From: Naumovozyma dairenensis CBS 421
Lineage: Eukaryota; Ascomycota; Saccharomycetes; Saccharomycetales; Saccharomycetaceae
Assembly (NCBI RefSeq): GCF_000227115.2
Contig: NC_016482.1
Coordinates: 682,001 to 746,000, forward strand
Reading direction: 5' to 3'
Length of the DNA stretch: 64,000 nt
Both the position numbers and the translations under genes were made by a program. Of this stretch, positions 20,448-30,187 are shown in pieces. Every line of letters begins with the position of its first letter. Position 1 is the stretch's first letter. The notes below the pieces were generated by a model. That model worked only from the letters and a program-made list of their open reading frames with translations. It searched no databases and was not told the origin of the DNA.

Positions 20448-22058
20448 CAAGAACAACAGCACCAAAAGCAAATCCTTTTATCAGCTTCTACATCTGCTCC
20501 ATCTTCTCCTACCACATCGATTTCCACTACGTCATCAAAAACAAACAACAACAACAGTAATAATAATAATAATAATGATATTATGAAAAAACAATATATG
20601 ACAAATAACACATACCCACATAAACATCATAGACTAAAAAAAATTTCGAATTATTTTAAAACTGATAAAGATGGTCATTATATATATCAAGAAAATGATA
20701 TCTTTGGAAGTAACGGTAGATTCAAATCAATTGGTTTATTAGGTCAAGGTACTTTCGGTAAAGTCCTCAAATGTATTGATGCAGCTCCGTCATCATCATC
20801 ATCTTCAGTACCCTCCTCAATACCACTGTATCATACTACTTCCAATATAAATAGTGTAGATATAAGAAGAAGGAAAAAATTAGTAGCAATTAAAATTATA
20901 AGAGCTGTAGACAGATATAGGGAAGCTGCAAAGACGGAATTAAGAGTCCTACAAACAATAATGGAAAATGACCCCCACGGCCAATATCAATGTTTAATCC
21001 TAAACGAGGCATTCGATTATAAAAATCATATATTTGTCTTGTCACTGATTTATTCGGAAAATCAATCTACGATTTTATGTGCTACCAATGGAATTGCAAG
21101 ATTCCCCGGATCTCATATTCAAGCAATAGCAAGACAATTAATTAGATCCATGGCTTTCTTACATGATTTGGGTATCATTCATACAGATTTAAAACCTGAA
21201 AATATCCTTCTATGTGATGAAGAATATATAGAAAAGGACCTTCCCATTGAAATACTAGCATGTTTATCTAAAAGAAGAAGGGAAGCAAGTGGTGGAAGAC
21301 GGAAAATCTTAAAGAGTCCAGAAATTAAAATCATCGATTTCGGTTCAGCTGTCTTTTACAACGAATACCATCCACCAGTAATATCAACTCGTCATTATAG
21401 AGCTCCAGAAATCGTCCTGGGATTAGGTTGGTCCTTCCCTTGTGATATTTGGTCAATCGCGTGCGTATTGGTAGAATTGATAATTGGAGAATCATTATAT
21501 CCAATTCATGAAAATTTAGAACATATGGCAATGATGCAAAGAATTAATGGAGCTACATTTCCTAAGAAACTTATTGAAAAAATGTTTTATAAAGTCGATC
21601 ATAAATTGGGCAATTTACCAAGTGATTTGAATACTACTGTAGTGAAACATTTTAATAGATCTACTTATCAATTAGTTTGGCCTGAAGTTAATAAAAAAAC
21701 AGGGAATATTGTTACTAAGGAAAAATCAATTAGAAGAGTGAAAGATTCTTGTGAAAGATTGGATATTTTCATTTCTAAATTTTTGAAATTGGACTATGGT
21801 GAAGATTTTGAAATTAATTGGGATTTATCAATTGAAAGAAACTGGGAAATTATTCAAAAAATTTCTGCATGGAATGGAACAGAAAAGACTCAAAATGTAG
21901 ATAAGGAAACTTTCTTGTTTTGGTATTGGTTCATTGATTTATTAAGGAAAATGTTTGAATTTGATCCAACAAAGAGAATTACTGCAATGGAAGCTTTGGA
22001 TCATGAATGGTTTAATCTAGGAATCTTAGATGAAGGAATTTCAACTTATGGAAACTAA
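19299..22058 (+). CDS. KNS1: LAMMER (CLK-family) dual-specificity kinase Kns1
   Basis: The 919-residue protein has an unusually long disordered N-terminal half (1-460). It is rich in Asn, with Ser-Asn/Pro-Asn dipeptides and a Q15 run. The kinase domain starts near residue 470: glycine loop LLGQGTFGKVLKC, VAIKII lysine, catalytic loop HTDLKPENILL near 628, DFG in IIDFGSAVF near 680, and APE in HYRAPEIVLGLG. The LAMMER signature region reads EHMAMMQRING. The C terminus FEFDPTKRITAMEALDHEWF is typical. Kns1 acts downstream of TORC1 on Pol III regulators. S. cerevisiae Kns1 is 737 residues, so the extra length is low-complexity sequence. Order DPS1-COX19-KNS1-SPA2 follows YLL018C-YLL021W. Confidence 0.95.
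19350..19391 (+). repeat. 6-bp tandem repeat encoding (Ser-Asn)4(Pro-Asn)3
   Basis: Four TCAAAC units are followed by three CCAAAC units, in frame with KNS1, giving alternating Ser/Asn then Pro/Asn. This is a likely length-variable coding minisatellite. Confidence 0.9.
20406..20450 (+). repeat. CAA/CAG trinucleotide repeat, Q15
   Basis: Fifteen consecutive glutamine codons (CAA and CAG) lie within KNS1 and are followed by a further Glu/Gln/His-rich stretch. They lie in the disordered region before the kinase domain. Confidence 0.95.
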
Positions 22059-22548
22059 CTAACTAACTAACTAATGCAGTGCGTAGTGTCCGTTTTGTTG
22101 TTCCCCACTATATTATATATATATTCTTATATTTTCTTTTTTATATATACTTATATTCATTAAAAAAACTCATTGGGTTTGTCACTTTTTTCCCATTTGT
22201 CTCTCTCTACTATCATCATTTTTCACATATGGACTAATGTTTCTATAACGACATTTGCGGTTCTTACTACAAGATCCTATCAAACTAATTTGTGCGACAT
22301 TTCGAGGCATAATTGTCTAGAGAAACTATCTCGTTCAGAAAACGAACAACGACTTTTAAACTTTTAGCCTATTTGCAAAGGCATGAGGTTAAAAATACAA
22401 TAATATCTATTCATGTATACATATCTACTCTATAAATACATTTATTTGATTGTCGTTTATCATGAAAGTGTTACAATTTTGGTTTAGTTTAATGTTTTGT
22501 TTCTTCTATACATACAAGTCTCCTATCATTCCCTCCTATCTATACTTT
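22059..22548. other. Convergent KNS1/SPA2 intergenic region
   Basis: This is 490 bp between convergent genes. An (AACT)n run straddles the KNS1 stop, and TA-rich stretches with TATATA efficiency elements follow. The open frame at 22173-22367 shows no protein signal. I see nothing else. Confidence 0.6.
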
Positions 22549-25500
22549 TTAATTCAATCTGGAATTTAAATAATCAATTTCTTCTTTCAAACTAGCTTCT
22601 TCAACTGTCTTGACCAATTCTTTGGTACATTTGGCAACATCAAAGACAATCCCAGCTAACCTTTGTTTGAAATGTTTATCAGCATAATCACCATCACTTT
22701 TCTCCATCTTAATTAATACCCCGTCACGGTTTAATTGACATAATACTGTCATTCTTCTACCACAATCTTCTAAACTTTGAACTACCCAAATACCATGTTT
22801 CTTTAAATTGGCATTACGACTTTGATTCATAGATATACTGGTGGCATCAACCATTTGATTAATAACTTGATTAATTGCATTGGATTCTGTTCTTAAGTCA
22901 CCCTTAGTGGCTTCTGGCTCTTTAATTGAAGATAATAACGATTGAATGGTAGATATCACTTGAACGGTTTGATGTTCCAAATATAATAATAACTCCGATA
23001 ATGTATTATCGGGATTTTCAATATCAAATGCATCTACGTCAAAGTCTTCCTCGTCCTCGTCCTCGTCATCTTCTTCCTCTTCATCATCTTCGTCGTCATC
23101 TTCATCTTCTGGCGCGTCTTCTTCGTCGTCATCTTCTTCTTCACTTGAAGTATCAGAATCAAAATCAGTTCCTATTTTAGCAACATTTTCGTCTTTAACT
23201 TTATGATCTAGTGGCACAAACTCATAACTATCATTTTCATCGTTAGTTTCTTCTTCCTCTCCTTCTCCTTCAGATTCCTCTTCAGATTCTTCCTCTGATG
23301 TTTCCACTGATTTTTCCTCCTTATGTATATCCTCTTTAAAAGGTGAAACAGAAAGAATATTTTCTTCCTTTTCAATTTGAGGAACTTCTTCTATGCTAAT
23401 TTCCTCATCTTGAGATTCTGCAACAGCGTTGGTCTCTTCTGCCTTTTGAGGACGCTGTATTTGTTCCTCAACTAGGGGTCCTTCTTTTTCAGTACTCCTA
23501 ACTGATTCCACTGAGGACTTCGATGATGATGATAACGATGATAAATCAATCGATCTCGCAGTATTGCTTTCTATCTTGTTTGGTACTTGTCGTGGAGATT
23601 TTTCAAGTACGTCTTCAACTTCCTTTGGTAGTGGTGATGAATGAGGTATTATATCTGGAATATTGTCCTTATGCACTACTCCATCTTCGTTCTCAGCATT
23701 ATCTCCGTGCTGTTCTGATATTTTAGGTTGTAATGCTGGTCCTTCTAAATCTATTGGTTCATTATGGAGGTCAATTGGAGAGGTTGACGTATGATCATCA
23801 TGCGGTATCTTAGGTTCATTTCCTTGTTCCAGAGACCCTATTACTTCTTCAGTTAGATGTTTAGCGGATGATTCTTTTTGGATTAAAGTTTTATCGAATG
23901 ACTCGCCTTCAGTTGGTGCTTCGTTGGGTACCTCTTTTTTAATTGGTGCTTCATTGAACAATTCCTTCTGGGTTGCCGCTTCATTCAGCAAATCGTGGTT
24001 GACTGGCTCGTTATTTTGCGATTCTGATTTGATTGGAACCTTAGCAGATGATTCCAGTGCGACTACTGATGTTTTATTGGCTGATTTTGCTTCGACTGCT
24101 GGTACTCGGGCTGGTTCGGAATTTTTCGATATGTCGTTGGCTGTTTCAGAAGTATTTGGCTGGTCATTATCTGGTTGTATATCATGTTTTACTTCTTGGT
24201 TTGGTTGTACTTCTTCTTGTTCATCTTTTTTATTTGGTTCCATTTCCGTTAAAACATTTTCAATTATAGTATGTTCCTCGTTTAAATCATTTTGAGCATC
24301 TGTCGATATACTGTCGTCCCTTACTGTTTCAACATTTGAAGAGTCATTCTCACTAAAGTTAGCTTTCACAGGGCTCCCGGGAACGCTTTTCAGTCTATTA
24401 TTGATCCCTCTATTTTTCCTTATTGGTATATCAGGTACAGGTTGTTTCAGCTCTATTATCGGAAGCACATTATCATTCGTTTCTTTATGTGCATTATCAA
24501 CATGATTATCTTGTTTCTCAGCTTTTGAAACTTTGGATGGTGGGATAACGGAAGCATTTGGAACAGCCATGTTTTTATTATTGCTATTATTTCCATCGTT
24601 GAGTTGAGATAATAATTTTTTCACATTATTATCCATTGTATGAGTTGGGTTAGTCACTATTGGGTTTGTACTCATTGCTTCATCTTCTATAATAGGAGGT
24701 ACTGATGAGGACGATGCCGAAGAATTTGCTGGTAAAAATGAAGTTGGAGTTTTGTTAACATCTGATTGTGACACGTTGAGGTCTTTCTTGTCGAGGTTAT
24801 CAACTGAATCGTTTAGTGATCGGTCTTGAGTTTTCAGTGATGGAGTTGGAGTAGTTCCAATTGTTGATAAATTCAAAGATGATAAGGAATTAAAATTTTT
24901 TGATGAAGATGCTTTTGAATCTGGTTTTATTGGGAAGAATCCAGCATTGGAAGGTTGTCTTGAATTTGAACGGGAGTTTAAAAGTGGACTATTATGTGGT
25001 TTTTGAGCAATTTTCAACGGTTTCACGGGGGAATCTTCATAAAATTCCGTAATGTCACCAGTAGCGTTGAAACCTGGCTTCTCAAAATTAGGAGTAATTG
25101 GAGTTAATGGTGTATTGCTAATATTATCTGCATTGCTTAAAGGTAAAGTCTTGTTAGTGGTAACATTATTATTTATGTCTCCAATTTCTTTACTTCCAAG
25201 TGGATTCGTGGACAAAGTATCCTTTGTGATTGTTTCGCTAGCACTAGTCTTCAAATGATTTATTGCCTTATTGTTATTTGAAGGCCTTATCTTTGCAATT
25301 TTAATTAAGTTACAAAGGGCAAAAATGATTTCGGAAATGGCTGAATACATTGTAATTTTTGGTAATAAATGTCCAAAGATGGAATAATACCTAGTGGATG
25401 TAATCATATGAGATAATGATGCTTTTAGAACGACAATTTGATCATTAAATTGAGGTAGTTCTACAGTGGAAATGATGTGTGATATTAGGTTAGTTATCTT

Positions 25501-27024
25501 TGATAGTTCTTTAAATAATTGTGTACCCATATTCAGTTGACCACTGGTATTTTGCTTTAATGATATGTCGAAAGAATTTATATGAGAATATAATGTATTA
25601 ATGAGGTCAATCGGTATATATCCGTCTTTCGATGTGAAGGGTTCTATCGCCATTTCATTTAATAGGTTAATTTGAGTATGATCGTTACTTGAACTTCGAC
25701 TTGACTGTGATTTTAATTTAAGTTCTAATTCAGATATATTTTGCTTCAAATTTTCATTTTCAATTGATAATTTAGATAATTCAGAATTCAAATTGATCAA
25801 TTCTTTTTGCACAAATTGTTCATTAATTAACTTGGATGTATTATGATCTTTATTTTTCAAAGTATTATTTTCATGTCTAATTAAGCTTAATTCATTGGTT
25901 AATGATTTTATTTTTAATTGTAATTCAATTAATCTATTTGAGTTATCTTCTATTTCTTCAGGAGATAATACGGCAGATGGAGTAACAGGCAAACCTTTAG
26001 AAAAGACGTTGTCTTCTTTCGGTGTAGGATCCGTAGAACCAGTAGTTATTGTTGGGGTTTCCGTTATAATTGTTGGTAGCACATTCTTGGATAGGTCAAT
26101 TTTATTAACTGATGATGCATCATCATCAATAGATGATCGTGTGGTATTATCGTTGGTTGTTGATTGAACTTCATTATTGAATTTCTCATTTGTAAAAGTT
26201 TCATCGATCTTAGAATTAAGAGCCATTTCATTTTCCAAAGCCTTCATAAAGGGATTTGAGTTTTCCACTGTATTCACTGTGTCGTTACTTGTCGTGTTTA
26301 TAGTTTCGTTAAGATCATTATTATCAACCGTAGCGTTGTCCTCATCACCACTGTGACCAATTTTTGCAGCATCGTCTTCATCATCCTCCGAAGACCAATC
26401 TATAGACGCCTTTTGAGGTATAATCAGAGATGATTGGATAGATGTCGTTGGTAAAGCTGATTGTGATTGCGATTGTGAATGTGCATGTGAGAGTGGTGGT
26501 TTTAATTGTAATTCTTCCGCTTTACTTGGTTTCTCTTCTTCCTCAACTGGTTTTATATGATATCCTCTTCTTTTAATTTCAAAAAGGATATCATCTACTA
26601 AATCATTGAATCTTGTTTGTGACAAGTTAGCCAATTTTTGTCTAGCTTGATTTCTCTTTAGATGGAAGTTAGATCGCGGAGCCAAGAAACTATTCGTTTT
26701 ACTTGTGGATCCGTTACTACTAATGGTGGTATTATTTTCGTCGATTCTCCTTTGTAATTCATCAGAGACGTCTGTACTTAATTCATAAAATTGAGATGAT
26801 GACAATTTTAATAGTTTTGCTCTTGCTTTTTGAGCTCTAGTGGATGCTGATCTATTAGGTCGAGTTAATCCTGTAACTTTGAAGAAATCATTCAACGAGA
26901 CATAATATTGATAGATATCATTTTGTTGATCTTTTGTGAATGTTATATTTGACGTCTTTGTAGCAGTATTTGGAGTCATGCTACTGCTTAAGTTAGGCGA
27001 TGATGGATTACTTTGTTCTTGCAT
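22549..27024 (-). CDS. SPA2: Polarisome scaffold Spa2
   Basis: The 1491-residue protein organises the polarisome with Pea2, Bud6 and Bni1, and tethers MAPK modules at sites of growth. The N-terminal Spa2 homology domain has two GIT-type repeats. The first is near residues 60-95 (TRAQKARAKLLKLSSSQFYELSTDV) and the second near 125-160 (NQARQKLANLSQTRFNDLVDDIL). A coiled coil spans about 365-440. A long disordered middle has many Glu/Pro/Ser repeats (KEVPNEAPTEGES-like units near 990-1030). A strongly acidic run at about 1290-1330 precedes a helical C-terminal domain. The length is close to S. cerevisiae Spa2 (1466). S. cerevisiae has the paralogue SPH1 near CDC25; this copy stands for both by position. 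Confidence 0.93.
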   Translation of the reverse strand: MQEQSNPSSPNLSSSMTPNTATKTSNITFTKDQQNDIYQYYVSLNDFFKVTGLTRPNRSASTRAQKARAKLLKLSSSQFYELSTDVSDELQRRIDENNTTISSNGSTSKTNSFLAPRSNFHLKRNQARQKLANLSQTRFNDLVDDILFEIKRRGYHIKPVEEEEKPSKAEELQLKPPLSHAHSQSQSQSALPTTSIQSSLIIPQKASIDWSSEDDEDDAAKIGHSGDEDNATVDNNDLNETINTTSNDTVNTVENSNPFMKALENEMALNSKIDETFTNEKFNNEVQSTTNDNTTRSSIDDDASSVNKIDLSKNVLPTIITETPTITTGSTDPTPKEDNVFSKGLPVTPSAVLSPEEIEDNSNRLIELQLKIKSLTNELSLIRHENNTLKNKDHNTSKLINEQFVQKELINLNSELSKLSIENENLKQNISELELKLKSQSSRSSSNDHTQINLLNEMAIEPFTSKDGYIPIDLINTLYSHINSFDISLKQNTSGQLNMGTQLFKELSKITNLISHIISTVELPQFNDQIVVLKASLSHMITSTRYYSIFGHLLPKITMYSAISEIIFALCNLIKIAKIRPSNNNKAINHLKTSASETITKDTLSTNPLGSKEIGDINNNVTTNKTLPLSNADNISNTPLTPITPNFEKPGFNATGDITEFYEDSPVKPLKIAQKPHNSPLLNSRSNSRQPSNAGFFPIKPDSKASSSKNFNSLSSLNLSTIGTTPTPSLKTQDRSLNDSVDNLDKKDLNVSQSDVNKTPTSFLPANSSASSSSVPPIIEDEAMSTNPIVTNPTHTMDNNVKKLLSQLNDGNNSNNKNMAVPNASVIPPSKVSKAEKQDNHVDNAHKETNDNVLPIIELKQPVPDIPIRKNRGINNRLKSVPGSPVKANFSENDSSNVETVRDDSISTDAQNDLNEEHTIIENVLTEMEPNKKDEQEEVQPNQEVKHDIQPDNDQPNTSETANDISKNSEPARVPAVEAKSANKTSVVALESSAKVPIKSESQNNEPVNHDLLNEAATQKELFNEAPIKKEVPNEAPTEGESFDKTLIQKESSAKHLTEEVIGSLEQGNEPKIPHDDHTSTSPIDLHNEPIDLEGPALQPKISEQHGDNAENEDGVVHKDNIPDIIPHSSPLPKEVEDVLEKSPRQVPNKIESNTARSIDLSSLSSSSKSSVESVRSTEKEGPLVEEQIQRPQKAEETNAVAESQDEEISIEEVPQIEKEENILSVSPFKEDIHKEEKSVETSEEESEEESEGEGEEEETNDENDSYEFVPLDHKVKDENVAKIGTDFDSDTSSEEEDDDEEDAPEDEDDDEDDEEEEDDEDEDEEDFDVDAFDIENPDNTLSELLLYLEHQTVQVISTIQSLLSSIKEPEATKGDLRTESNAINQVINQMVDATSISMNQSRNANLKKHGIWVVQSLEDCGRRMTVLCQLNRDGVLIKMEKSDGDYADKHFKQRLAGIVFDVAKCTKELVKTVEEASLKEEIDYLNSRLN

Positions 27025-27441
27025 TGTTGGTATATGATTAGCGAGAATAGTTGTCGCACCGTCGATGAAGTAAACAAGACAGATATACCAGAATTGTTGA
27101 GCAGTTATACCTGTGGAGTCTCTAGCGATGGTTCAATGGAAATTCAAAGTATAATGGACTGCCAAGACTGATTATGCATCAGTTACGTAACTAATCAACT
27201 GGAACCTCTTAATATTAAATGATGTCCAAACAAGAAAGAAAGCTGTAAAAAAAGTCGGCGAAGGGCAAACGCGTGAAAAAAAATTTGAGACGCGAAAAGA
27301 AGAAGATTTTGGAAAATCATCTCTATATATTATATTATACAAGGTTAATCAGATAAGTTGGCAAAGGTCGATGACCAGATTGAAGTTGCTCTTATTTGTT
27401 ATTGTTGTTTCTTCTACTGTAATATAAACAACTATCCTAGA
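27025..27441. other. Divergent SPA2/HIF1 promoter region
   Basis: This is 417 bp between divergent genes. MluI-type and Swi4-type cell-cycle boxes (listed separately) lie about 245-270 bp from SPA2 and 145-170 bp from HIF1. The rest is AT-rich. Confidence 0.6.
27269..27297. promoter_or_regulatory. MCB and SCB cell-cycle boxes
   Basis: ACGCGT at 27269-27274 is an exact MCB (MBF site). CGCGAAA at 27291-27297 is an SCB core (SBF site), overlapping ACGCGA. Both are in the promoter shared by SPA2 (bud-site polarity) and HIF1 (histone chaperone), so G1/S expression of either gene is plausible. Function is inferred. Confidence 0.55.
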
Positions 27442-28632
27442 ATGCATATGTCAGCTATGGAAAAGGAATTGAAAGACTTGATCATTCGAGGTACAAAATA
27501 TACTGCTAATAAAGATTTTACAAAAGCGGCTGAAATATATGCCAAGATATTAGATTCGTTAATTAAGGGTCGTGAATTAGACGATGTCGATTTCAATAAA
27601 GAAGATCTAATAGTTGCAAGATATATGGTATCCATGGCACAATGTTTATTTGAAATGGCTTTGGAAAATACTGACTTGTTTGGAGGTCTAGGAAATGGTA
27701 TCGGCAATGCAGATGAAGATGACGATAACGAGGACGATAATGATGACGGAAGTCCCAGCTCCCATTCCGGAAGCGATATAGATGGCGAAGATAGTGATAA
27801 CGAAGGGAAACCTACTTTGAATAAAACTTTCTTTCAGTTTGATCATGAAGAAGAAGAAGAGGAGGAGGAGGACGATGATACTGAAGAGGAAAAGAAAGGA
27901 ACTCGTAAAGAAAATAAACAGTTTAATGAGAGCAATATTGAATCAGAAGAAGAGTCAGCTCTTGAATCAGAAGAAGCCGAAGAAGAAGAAGATATTAATG
28001 ATGGTGACAACAGTATAATGAAATGTAAACATTTTTCCGATTATTTAACAGGTGATTTTTTGATGCATTCATCCCATTTAGCGGAAAAAGCCTACGAGTT
28101 ATATAATAAATCCGGGTCATATTGTCAAGAAAGTATAGATGCAAGTAAAATCATAGGGGATATTAATCTAGAATGGGAATCGTTCGAAACTGCCGTTGAT
28201 TGTTACAAGACAGCCCTTAAGACATACCAGAGGGTCTACAACAAGATGGATTATAAACTTCTATGGTCAGTCTGTGAAGCAATGAAATATTGTGAAGAAG
28301 TCACCGGAGCTAAACCAAGCCGTGAGCGTCTTAAATATTTGAAGCAAATATCCATTGACGAAGATAATGATGATGCCGAATTGGGATTGTGGGCAGAAAA
28401 TGAATATCTGGAATCATCAATTCCACGAGCAGGTCCACCATCGTCTGAACCTTCTTCTTCTTCTTCTTCTTTTGCTTCCTTTGTTAGTAAAAATAATAAA
28501 AATAAAAAGAGGAAAACGCAATGGTTACCCTCCGTTTCCAGCCCTAGCACGGCCAACGACCTTTCAGGGCTTGTCAGGAAGAAGACCAAGAAGAACCCTC
28601 AAAAACCCTCAAAAACCCTAAGAAACCCCTAA
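27442..28632 (+). CDS. HIF1: SHNi-TPR histone chaperone Hif1 (NASP family)
   Basis: The protein has 396 residues if started at the ATG of MHMSAMEKELKDL. In-frame ATGs at 27448 and 27457 are alternatives; sequence upstream of 27442 in this frame has no ATG. TPR-like helices at the start (LIIRGTKYTANKDFTKAAEIYAKILDSL) are followed by a long acidic insert (about 80-195) with FFQFDHEEEEEE. Further TPR helices follow (EKAYELYNKSGSYCQESIDASKIIGDINLEWESFETAVDCYKTALKTYQ). The acidic interrupted TPR layout and the C-terminal NDLSGLVRKKTKK match Hif1, which binds H3-H4 with Hat1/Hat2. The tail ends in a short CCCTCAAAAA-type tandem repeat (PQKPSKTLRNP). Position between SPA2 and POM33 matches YLL022C. 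Confidence 0.88.
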   Translation: MHMSAMEKELKDLIIRGTKYTANKDFTKAAEIYAKILDSLIKGRELDDVDFNKEDLIVARYMVSMAQCLFEMALENTDLFGGLGNGIGNADEDDDNEDDNDDGSPSSHSGSDIDGEDSDNEGKPTLNKTFFQFDHEEEEEEEEDDDTEEEKKGTRKENKQFNESNIESEEESALESEEAEEEEDINDGDNSIMKCKHFSDYLTGDFLMHSSHLAEKAYELYNKSGSYCQESIDASKIIGDINLEWESFETAVDCYKTALKTYQRVYNKMDYKLLWSVCEAMKYCEEVTGAKPSRERLKYLKQISIDEDNDDAELGLWAENEYLESSIPRAGPPSSEPSSSSSSFASFVSKNNKNKKRKTQWLPSVSSPSTANDLSGLVRKKTKKNPQKPSKTLRNP

Positions 28633-28868
28633 AATGCCTCACCTTCAAAAGTGGCAATTTGGTCCCTTTTTAATATTTTTAAAGGATACGTATACTTATG
28701 CTTATAAAGTATCCTTATATATATATATATATATGCACTATCCTCTAACAAAAGTCTGTAACTCAAAGCTAAGAATAATATATAATCAACGATTTATATA
28801 TATATATACTTAATTGATTGATTGAGAACCATATTCATATTCTATTTAAGAAACTCTCTGTTGCAAAA

Positions 28869-29720
28869 ATGACTGCAAATTCTGTCAACTCTAATAATAA
28901 GAAAAATGACGTGGCTTCTAAATTGGCAGCTAAGAATAATACTTTCTCTAAGAGGTTCGTTAGACTAACCAAGTCGTTACAATTTTATTGGTTCTTAGGC
29001 CATGCTATCACTTTGTTCGCATCCTTTATTTATTTCTTCACTTTTTCTTTCAAACAATCATGGTATAGAATTGCGTTTTTTGGTGCCTTACAATCATTTG
29101 GTGTCCTTATCTATCAACAACAATTTTTATCAAAATCTACGACTTCTAAACCTGCTGCTTCTGAAGAGGTCCAAATTCTGGAATATGAAAACATTTTGTA
29201 TTTTATCTTAGCTTTAACATGGATCTCCACTCCAAAGCTCTCTATTGCTTTAGTCCCTTACATCGCATTCTCCACTTTACATTTCTCCTCTTATTTGCAA
29301 TCTACTTTATTACCAAAACTTTTCCCAGGTGCTACTGCAGATAAAGTTTCCTCTTATATCTCCAAATTCCATGAATGTTACAATGAAAAATCAATGTACT
29401 GGGTCGCTTCAGGTGAATTATTGATCGAATGCATCTTAATCTTAAGAGCACTCCTATTCTTCCCAAAATCATGGATAGTCTTAATCATCTATTCCCTTTT
29501 CTTGAAAGTTAAATTCGAATTATCTAAATATTCCACCACTGTTTTCGCTCAATGGAGAGTCATCTTCGATGGAATCATCTCTCACCCAATGGTTCCTCCT
29601 CAAATTAAAAAGGCATACAATTTCATTAAATTAAATTTGATTTCTTTATCAAATTTTAAATTGATAAGATACCTAAATATTCCAATTCCAATTCAAGATG
29701 AAAAGAAAAAGGAAAATTAG
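28869..29720 (+). CDS. POM33: Pore membrane protein Pom33 (TMEM33 family)
   Basis: The protein has 283 residues from the ATG at 28869 (MTANSVNSNNKKN). Sequence upstream in the same frame lacks an ATG. An N-terminal hydrophilic segment is followed by SLQFYWFLGHAITLFASFIYF and about four hydrophobic membrane segments (near 45-65, 72-88, 125-150 and 195-230). An amphipathic basic C terminus follows. The family (Pom33/Per33/TMEM33) sits in ER and nuclear pore membranes and helps pore assembly. S. cerevisiae has two copies, POM33 (YLL023C) and PER33. The HIF1 neighbour indicates the POM33 position. TA-rich sequence (28715-28735 and 28795-28808) fills the promoter. Confidence 0.88.
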   Translation: MTANSVNSNNKKNDVASKLAAKNNTFSKRFVRLTKSLQFYWFLGHAITLFASFIYFFTFSFKQSWYRIAFFGALQSFGVLIYQQQFLSKSTTSKPAASEEVQILEYENILYFILALTWISTPKLSIALVPYIAFSTLHFSSYLQSTLLPKLFPGATADKVSSYISKFHECYNEKSMYWVASGELLIECILILRALLFFPKSWIVLIIYSLFLKVKFELSKYSTTVFAQWRVIFDGIISHPMVPPQIKKAYNFIKLNLISLSNFKLIRYLNIPIPIQDEKKKEN

Positions 29721-30187
29721 ACATAAAACTATTAACAACATTTCTACTCTTTTTCAACCTTTCTATATCTTGTTTTGCTTTATTATTTTTTTTAATCTAA
29801 CTTACTCATATGTCTAGTCAACTTTACATTACCCAAATAACTATTTTGTAAGTATTTATAAGTATTTATAAGTATCTATTTAACGATTTCCCTATGGAAT
29901 CGATCTTGCAATGATCGATGAAGAACAATCAAGCACATAAATAAGATTACTTTGTTTTAGATATAATGACGATGGCAAATATATGCATCTCCGATTCATG
30001 GCACACTTCATAGTCGCATAGTTTAACAAAAAAAATGCATTTATACTTTTTTATATACAAATACAGTACCTGGGAAACAAGAGCCTACTAGACATATAAT
30101 CATTCTCTTATACCGTACAGTAGTAACGTTTAACCAACTGTAGTTGCTACTACATTTGACAGTAGCGAAAATTGAGAAAAAAATCCA
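29721..30187. other. Convergent POM33/integrase-like intergenic region
   Basis: This is 467 bp between convergent genes at the edge of the YLL block. It contains two and a half copies of a 10-bp unit AGTATTTATA (29851-29875) and a short inverted repeat around ATCGAT (29899-29918). I see no LTR remnant that would date an insertion. Confidence 0.55.

Noticed and set aside
22059..22100. AACT repeats as a possible CRISPR-like or structured array
   Set aside because: It is a simple tetranucleotide microsatellite without spacers; CRISPR arrays are not expected in yeast.
27358..27441. N-terminal extension of HIF1
   Set aside because: There is no ATG in this segment; the first in-frame ATG is 27442 and the extension reads as Cys/Tyr-rich noise.
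28818..28868. N-terminal extension of POM33
   Set aside because: There is no ATG upstream of 28869 in this frame.
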